Origin: Porogramme epimiltina
Taxonomy: Eukaryota; Basidiomycota; Agaricomycetes; Polyporales; Polyporaceae
Assembly: GCA_900155495.1 (NCBI GenBank)
Contig: FTLJ01000640.1
Location: 1-36,309 of the forward strand
Direction: 5' to 3'
DNA length: 36,309 nt
Part shown: piece after piece, positions 29,401 to 36,309 of the stretch
How the letters are laid out: each line of letters starts with the position of its first letter
Numbering within the stretch: the first letter of the stretch is position 1
Notes under the pieces: model-generated
Told to the model about the DNA's origin: nothing
Database searches by the model: none
What the model saw: only the letters and a program-made list of their open reading frames with translations
Translations under genes and position numbers: made by a program

Positions 29401-31328
29401 ATGCCACTGGATGGCCATTGGCGACGCGCGTCGCGCGGTTCCAGCTAGCGGCCCGGGACTCCCGGCTCGCGTGGCAGCGCTTGTCCTTGCTTCTCGCTCC
29501 AGTGGGCCGGAGCATTGTTTGCCCGTGACAGCCCGTTCTGGCACTGAAGAGCCCTCTAAGTGACGGTGACCGCCGTGGCTGTCGACGCTCCACCAGCCTG
29601 TCAATGCAGTCAGCATATCCCACACACATCGCCGCCCCCAATCCCGTAATTGCCAGTCGTATGCTCAGCACTCTGCGGTGTAACGCCCTCACACCACTCG
29701 CCTCCTTGGTCGCCCCTTCATCTCAACCGGGCCGCTCTTTGTCACTGCGTTTCCACAGGCCCTCCTGCGCCCGCCTTCCTGCCTCTATCCCGCGCCCGCT
29801 CCCGCCCATGCGCTGTCTCCTCCCCTTGCCTGCACATTCCTCCCACGACTAGCAAGTTGTGCTATTAACCATTGCCGCTCTCAACTGTATCGTCTCCAGC
29901 ACGTATCGCCTATGCTACAACGTATCGCAAAAGGCAGAGGCTAGGTAGCAGGCTATGGAATGGATAGCGACTGATACGGGGCTGGCAGAGAAACGGCTGT
30001 TTTGGTGCGCTTCTCCCCCTCGCTTCCATTTATCGCCATTCTCAGTGCAGTGCTCTTCGGAATAAGTCGATGATTGCGGTGTGCCCATACTTGGAGTGTT
30101 TTCGACAGTGAATAACACGACGCGATCCCTCACGCATCTTACCTCTCGACTACTTTAACAATCCTTCGATATAAGTTCCACCTGACGAAGCTCCTCACCC
30201 GGATATCACAGACCACCGTCCTTACGATGCTCAAACTTGTATGCTCTATGTCACCCTCCCTGGTTATTTCTCTTCCTAAACTCTTACTTTTGCGACTCTA
30301 AAGTCAAGACAATCCCAACTAAACTCCCGAGGCCCACTTCGCGCTCTTCCTACCCCGCCTCCGCGCTCCCGCGGCCTCCATTGCGGTTGCGCACACTTTC
30401 GCGAGGCCACGCGCGAGTGGGTATGGAAGAAGCGGCCGCAAACGCCCGTCATGGATGAGGCGGAAGAGGTGGGCTGGTGTGGAACAACGGGGGGGGGGCA
30501 CGCTGGCGACTGCGTGCCGGGGGTGTATACCGAGGCTGCTTTGGTGGCGCTGACGTGCGCATGCGCGTCGGGCTGGAAAACAGTGTCATCGGTGCAGAAT
30601 GGTCGGGAGAAACGGATGGCGGGGAGGGGTCGGAGTTGGGGTGGGCACTCCTAGTGCGTCGCTCACGTTGATTCTATGGCGAACGCTGGTTGTGATTGTA
30701 TTTCAGACACACGTGCTGCTCATTTGGCTCCCAGAAATATGCCCCTATGCGTGCTGGTTCCGCAAGCGCGCCCGGCGCGCGGGGTCGCTCTGCGGTTGCC
30801 GCGATGAGCGCGACAACAACAGTGCTGTGATCGTCCTCCCCACCCCCGAATACGAAGCGCCTCCGCCCTCCCCTCCCCAACGCCACCTTCACTACGTCAA
30901 TTCGACCCAGCCGTGACGACACGCGGCGTCCCGACCTCATGTGCAGTGGCGATGTTATCTTGTGCCTGTGGTGTGCCTCTATGCACGCTGGGGCTATCGA
31001 CTGCATATCTTTGCGTGGCTCGGAGACACCCTGATACAGGCGCGGCGGCGGGGATGGGGGAAACTGAGGAGTGGCCAGTATATACAACCAATTGTAATTG
31101 AGGGAGACGGTGCCAGCCGTACGGCATAAGATTCTTATGATACATTCCACGCATTCTTTAGCACTTCCCCAGTTGCGCCGACTCGCTGTACCGGGCGGGA
31201 TGCATGTACTACATTCCCTGATGGTGCTGAGGTCTCTGGAGAAGATCACAGTACTGGTCAATTGTGGGCGTGGTACACTGGTATGGGATGAGGACACACC
31301 GACCGGAGCTTGAGCTACGAACGATGCC
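29401..31328. other. about 1.9 kb with no supportable gene
   Basis: Open frames here are short, overlap on opposite strands and lack splice chains or recognisable motifs. Some acidic, Ser-rich and Pro-rich frames occur around 30320-30900. I see no repeats beyond short runs (a poly-G tract near 30490). Confidence 0.45.
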
Positions 31329-33757
31329 TTATAGGGATGTTAAGGCAGCTGCGGGAAGCGCGGCACCGTTGTTCTGGGAACTCTGAGTAAGGAACGTTTT
31401 CAATTGGGCAAGCTCGGCGAGTGCTTCGTTCAGTTTGCGGGCCTGTGCATCGTGCGCCTCCATCAGTTCTTGTACCTCTCTATCGCGAGCAGCATTCTTC
31501 TTCAGAACCTCTTGCATGGCTTCAAGGAGATCGGCGGGGATTCTAGCCAAACAGTTCGTGCTGCTCACCTCGGGGGGCGTTTCCCAGAGACCAGTGGACT
31601 TGGCGCTACCTATGGACATGCCGTGTACGCCTTGGGTGAGGGTGTCAACGGATCTCGTATCACTCAACCTGTGCGCGACTGGGAGGTGGCCCGGGTTGGG
31701 GCTAACAGTGGAGCATATGGGGATGGACGTAGGGTGAACTGAGGAGGAGCCAGACACCGGCATGAGATCTGTGATATGGTTGGTGGATGGTGGTAGATCT
31801 CCGCTACCGGCAGGGTGGACGAGCCGACGCAAATAACTAGCAGGTAGCGGGAGGTGAATGTTTGCATCCTTCTGTATCTCCTCGTACCTGCTGCCGACGA
31901 GCTCGAGGCTGAGCACCAGTGTCCGCTCCGGCGCGTGCGTGCAGGGTGCGAGCACGAGACGAATCGTCCCCGAATTCGCGCGTGCGGTTGGGCCAGTCCT
32001 CGTTGTGGTCCGTCGCGCAATTGTGCACGTATTCTGGCCAGGGATCGTTCCATGTCACACTATGGTGCTGTTCTGCTGTTGCCCAGTGACACGGATGCTC
32101 CTCGTTCGACCCTTTCGGGCATGTCCCGAGGAGAATGCGAACACTCTCTATCGATGTCGTGGACGACGGACGTACAGAAGAGTACAATTGTGTCCTTCGA
32201 TGCTGGGTCCCAGGATACCGTCCAGGTGTCAGGGAAGAACTCGAGCGCACCCAACGTCTGAATTAGCGTCCGAGGAACCCGGAACGCCGTGGGCGCGACG
32301 TCGGGACGGAAGTCCCGCAGAAGATGGGCGCCGTCTCTCCGTCCGGTCGTGGGCGGGTGGGCAGCGATGTATATGTCGCGCGAGGTTGCAGCGACGGGCT
32401 TTCTGCGGAAGCGCAGGTTGTCGTCGTCGCCACCGAGGCAGGCCAGGTGCTTGCTCCAGTACCCGGATCCAGTTGGTTTACGAAATCTCCACGAGACGTA
32501 GTAGAGCTTGCGGGATGGGCCCTGGGTCTGGTCGTTCGGAGGTGGATGGAGGAGGAGTCCGAGGCGTTCACCATTCATCTTGCATGGGAGGACAGCGCTG
32601 AGCGATGGTGACCCCGTCGACCTCGGCCACTGGCAAGTGGCACTTCATGCCATACGACGTGACCTCAAACGAGGGGGTCTCATCGTAAGCTTGACTACTA
32701 CGTCGGCTGTCCTTAGGCTATTGGTGCATCCATTCAGATGTAGTAGGAACAGGCTGTGTATAGAGCACACTGCACATACCTTGTGATCGGGCGTTGAAGG
32801 TGGTGGAGTTGGTAGACTTATCGGAGAGGGTGTCCACGGGAAGGAGTGCGCGTTCGACCATCCAATAAACACACTCGGAGAGGGAGCAAATAGAAATATG
32901 TCTGGCTGGTCCGGATTGTGGCCACGTTGAATCTCAGACAGAGGCCCCTTTTCCAGCTCATCGTCACCGGAGAAGTGGCAGCCGGCCCAAGCGAAAAGCG
33001 TCCCGTCCGTGCTCTGTTTCGCGAGCTCTGCCTGCAGTCTCTGGAATGCATGACGGCCCTCTCCGTACATCGTCGGTATGTTGATGTCGAACAGTCCAAG
33101 CAGGCAGTACGCCTCGTCCTCCACCCGCGTCGTCTTGCGTCTTGCCCCCCAGGACATGCGCCTCGCGATCGACGCGTTGACTCGGAAGTCCGCATGGCGT
33201 GTGAGGTACTCCACGTTGATCCGAGTGCACTGGGAGAGAGGGACACGGAGGTCATACTTTGTGCCCATGTTCTTCCACTCCTTCGAGAAGAAAATGACGA
33301 ACGCGGGCGCGAGGAGCTCTTGCAGCGTCCATCCCCGCGAGTGCCATCGCGCTGTCTGGAACTTTGACCCTTTTGCGCGTGGATCCTCGTCATGGGGGAC
33401 GTCCTCGAGATAGACATAGCAGACCTCGGCGAGCGCGTACCAGTTGAACATCGAGTTGATCGCCTCCGACAGCTCTGTGCTGCTCGTCTTGTCGATGCAA
33501 CACGAGTCGATCCAGATCCAGTCATAGCCGTCTCCCTCCGCGATCTCGCAGCATCGGCGTATCTTATCCCCAACGTGTTCCCGCGGGTTTTGACCTCTGG
33601 CTTTGCACTCCTTGATGATGTCCTGGACATCCTGGAAGGTCTGTTCACCTGCGGGGTCCTGGGTCCAGGTGTGGGACAAGATCGCGTATCCTCCAGTGAC
33701 GGCGGCGGAGTCGGAAAAGGAGTGGAGCTCAGCGCGAGCGGAGCTAAGGACCCACAT
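31329..33757 (-). pseudogene. HET-domain gene, copy 2 (C-terminal exon frameshifted)
   Basis: Exon 1 (33757-32780, 326 codons, the same length as copy 1) is open and keeps all HET blocks (YAILSHTW, WIWIDSCCIDK, ARWHSRGWTLQELL) and EDEAYCLLGLFDINIPTMYG. The 62-bp intron is at the identical position (32779-32718). Exon 2 has three frameshifts relative to copy 1: a 7-bp gain near 32591-32600, a net 7-bp gain near 32150-32200 and a net 11-bp loss near 31960. The shifts sum to +3, so the last part returns to frame. It keeps LVLSLELVGSRYEEIQKDAN and a coiled coil (ARDREVQELMEAHDAQARKL) but ends without the basic tail. Translation would stop soon after the first shift, giving a HET-domain-only product of about 350-360 residues. 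It could be decayed, or retained as a truncated HET protein. Confidence 0.85.
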
Positions 33758-34386
33758 CGTTCCTGCTCTGCAAGTGGGAGTGATTAGCCCGGGTGTCGAC
33801 GGAAATGCTATGTCGACTCACTAGAATGGTGCAAAAAATCGGTGTGTATCGTGTAAGGGCCACTAGAGTGGGAAGGTGTTAGTGTAGACAAGGTGACAGA
33901 TGTCTAAATGTCTGCAGTTTGAAGGGTGGCTCCGTGTATGAGAAATGAGCAACGCGTCCTCGCTCGAATACTTATACCAGCGGACCGAGTGCACAGCCCA
34001 CCCTTGGAAGCTCCGTGTGTTGAACGAGGGGTGGAAAAGCTATGCGGGCCAATGCGCCGCTCTAATCATATTGAAACTTTATAGGACAGCGCGGTTCTTC
34101 GTGCGCCAAGGGTGCGGGCCCACTGCTTTTCTACATGTGTTGGCCTGAGTCTGGACACGACGAGGGTTGTCGTGACAGGATGTGCACGCTCAGAGGTACT
34201 TCTCCTGTTGTTGTTTAGCACGGTTTCACGAGAACGCAAGAGGATGCACTTGCGGATAGACAACGCCGATCTCTCCGCGTCGCTTGGACTCTGGCGCGCT
34301 TGGAGAAGTTGGGTCAGCCATGCTTGCACCAGGCGGGTCTTGCTGGCACACCGCGGACAGCGATCGTAGCGACTTCGAAAGGAAGC
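33758..34386. other. upstream region of HET copy 2, partly duplicated
   Basis: Presumed promoter of copy 2. 34140-34383 is homologous to 28840-29085. The first 380 bp are more diverged from copy 1, apart from short blocks near the ATG (GCTATGT, ACTCACTAGAATGGTG). Confidence 0.5.
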
Positions 34387-34392
34387 TTTATT
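34387..34392 (-). terminator. AATAAA polyadenylation signal, copy B
   Basis: TTTATT on the plus strand, in the same context as 29089-29094, about 75 bp downstream of the small minus-strand stop near 34462. Confidence 0.45.
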
Positions 34393-34461
34393 ACTAGGAG
34401 CGTAGAGCGCAGGAGCATACGGCACGCTACATAGGGAACGATGCAATTGGAGGACGGGTTC

Positions 34462-34660
34462 TAGGCAGCAGTCAGGACAGGGGACCGGTGGCGATGGAGA
34501 AGGGCGGAGGTGAAGAGAGCCCCCGGAGAGGAGCGGCGAAGATGGCATGGCCTTCCTTGACTGGCTTGTCGAGGTAGACGTACGCATATGGCTGGAGAGC
34601 TTCTTGGGTCAAGGGCTGACGTTGACGACGGTGAGGAAGGAAAGCGAAAACCCCGATGCG
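34462..34660 (-). pseudogene. duplicated 3' remnant of a minus-strand gene, copy B
   Basis: The minus-strand frame reads TQEALQPYAYVYLDKPVKEG, then HAIFAAPLRGLSSPPPFSIA and TGPLS before the stop. It parallels the copy-A remnant at 29188-29400. The frame closest to copy A just upstream (FSLSFLTVVNVSP) is shifted by one, so the two copies differ by an indel here. No domain recognised. Confidence 0.4.
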
Positions 34661-36309
34661 TGGTTGACGCGCGTGCGCGACGGCCCAGGCGCCCAGGAGT
34701 TGACCGCGGTCTTGGCGCCCGTGCCCGTTTTGCTCTCAGACGTCTTCCTCCTCGTCTCCCAGGTCGCTGCGGCAGTGCGACCACCCCGCCTGTTGGCTGG
34801 GACCCCGGTCAGTATCCCCCAGTACTGCGCAACAAGATCGGTGCTTCTCAAGCGCTTCGATCGTCGTCAACGCTCGAGTCCCGCGCAATAACGCTTTTCG
34901 CCCCACGGCTACTTAGTACTGGTGAGTGTCTGTATATCCCAACCTGCATGCGCTCCCCATCCCCCGCCGCCGGGCTTATGAGATGTTCCCCTTTCCTGAC
35001 ACAGCACACACCACCTTCCTCGATGTCCAGACTCCAGCGGTTTCGGTTCCCTCCGGCTCCATCCCTACTCCCGTTCTGTTGCTCCACAACCATTTCCTTG
35101 CTTGTCCATCTCAATGTCAACCTCCGGGCCGCGTATATATAGCATGAAATGCTGGGGGTGTCAGCCATATGGGGAACAGAGGGTTATATGGCAAGCGGTG
35201 GAAGGGCGGTCGTCTCAGGTGCGTCTTCCTCCACCGCGTTCCTCTCTTGCCCACGTTCACAGTACGATCCTTGTTGCAGCCTTCACCCATCTATGATATA
35301 TAGCTGCGCGCGCAGCTTGAAGTCCTCCGATGTGCACACAAGATGACAAACCTCCAGGCTCGCCACCGCGAACGGCGGACGTGTCGCCTGTAGGTATGTC
35401 GCCCTCCTTTTGACCCCTTCTGTCCCTGGCCCCAACGGCCCTCGTTCCCCGCCTTAGCCCTTAGCGTCGACTGATCTTACGGCTCTAGCTGCTTGCACGT
35501 GAACAGACGCTGCGCGCATGCTCGCGCGATGCGTGGAGGCGACTTCTTCGCCCTTGTCATCCCCTTTCCGCGTTCCTCAGTGCCGCCATTACAGCGGAGT
35601 TTTGGCGGATGGGCGTTCCTCCTCAGATGGATTTCGGTACAGGGTGTCAGAGTAGCCACTGTGGCTTTGATTGCAGTTGGTGAATCTGTGCTGCTGTGAG
35701 TGTAGCCAGTTGAACAACCTCGTCGGTCTCATCTTGACCCCCGTTTCTGTAGCTGTTTCTGAGGATGGCGCATGGAGAGTCTTGTTCGAGGGCTTGATAG
35801 TTTCAATACAGGGAAAAAATACGGAACGCCACGATTCTCACTCAGTTGACTCACCCTCGTACGGACAAAGTCGCAAACAGAAACAAGCCAAGAGGCTCCC
35901 CTCGATCATTTAAGCAGGCGCGTTTGAGCACGAATGTATGGCGCCATGCATACAAGCAGTCTAGCTGGTATATCCCACGTCTTTGCGCCACATACGTATA
36001 CAACGTCTCCGAGCGAGGCTACGGGGATCGCAATGTAGCTTCCCCTATTCTCGTGAGATGTAATGTATTGACGTCGATTCCGAACATAGGGGACATCAGC
36101 TTGTGACGTGGAGGGACCCTCAAGCACCATGACGCCAGCGGGACGGGCTGGGCAGTCGCAGACTGGAGTGTCGAGGCTGGAGCGTCGAGGCTGCCACCTT
36201 CGTGGGCGGACGCTCAGGCAGGCCCAAGACAGACCGCGCTCGTGAATCGACCACCACGGCCGGGGCAGGTTCCGTGGTGCGGCTCGCTCATGCAGTCGGA
36301 ACGTGGTTG
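34661..36309. other. right flank, no gene seen
   Basis: Scattered short frames only. Near 36158-36194 the unit CTGGAG(T/C)GTCGAGG is repeated imperfectly. No transposon ends, RNA genes or recognisable protein motifs. Confidence 0.4.

Larger units (their letters stand above)
31329..34660 (-). repeat. tandem segmental duplication, unit 2
   Basis: Second copy of the HET-bearing unit, direct orientation relative to unit 1, separated from it by about 1.9 kb of unduplicated sequence (29401-31328). Confidence 0.8.

Noticed and set aside
1..36309. CRISPR array, rRNA, phage or bacterial operons
   Set aside because: The genes have spliceosomal introns and fungal domains. The repeat clusters are short subterminal transposon motifs without regular spacers.

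Overview
This window reads as a transposon-dense accessory region of a filamentous basidiomycete, most likely a wood-decay type Agaricomycete. The reasons are multi-exon genes with introns of about 45-65 bp that obey GT/AG rules, a Plavaka-like (CACTA-type) transposase, HET-domain genes, and GC-rich coding DNA. The only apparently intact non-transposon gene is one HET-domain gene. The order or species cannot be fixed from the sequence alone.

Layout. (1) About 0.29-4.56 kb: an hAT-family element with matching 14-bp terminal inverted repeats, subterminal GTAAGTTAC repeats and a minus-strand transposase that looks uninterrupted across about 11 exons. (2) About 5.33-8.17 kb: a non-autonomous element with subterminal TAAGCAC/GCTTAA repeats. 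It carries a Psr1-type (NIF/FCP1 family) phosphatase N-terminal fragment, an Spt3 (SAGA subunit) C-terminal fragment and a perfect 68-bp palindrome. (3) About 9.18-25.35 kb: a proposed 16-kb Plavaka-like element. Its core is a divergent gene pair: the transposase (minus, 17489 to 14262) and an accessory ORF (plus, from 17724). Between the transposase 3' end and the left terminus sit shards of polyubiquitin, metacaspase, an F-box gene and an unrecognised gene, all on the transposase strand. (4) The accessory ORF is split at 18844/23103 by a 4.26-kb insertion flanked by CCATC copies. This insert carries an RRM-protein fragment and an Hsp110 (Sse1-type) fragment. (5) About 26-34.7 kb: a tandem segmental duplication, each copy holding a HET-domain gene. 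Copy 1 looks intact (801 codons, one 62-bp intron). Copy 2 has an intact HET exon but three frameshifts in the C-terminal exon. A third, ~35-bp piece of the same HET C-terminal sequence lies in an intron of the accessory ORF at 24.39 kb.

Main message. At least two unrelated-looking elements, and probably the Plavaka-like one too, have picked up pieces of many host genes. Several pieces still contain their spliceosomal introns, so capture was at the DNA level. This resembles plant Pack-MULE/Pack-CACTA behaviour. The fragments are partly decayed, but same-strand packing downstream of an apparently intact transposase could produce chimeric transcripts. Homology calls here rest on recognition of conserved motifs by eye; no search was run.
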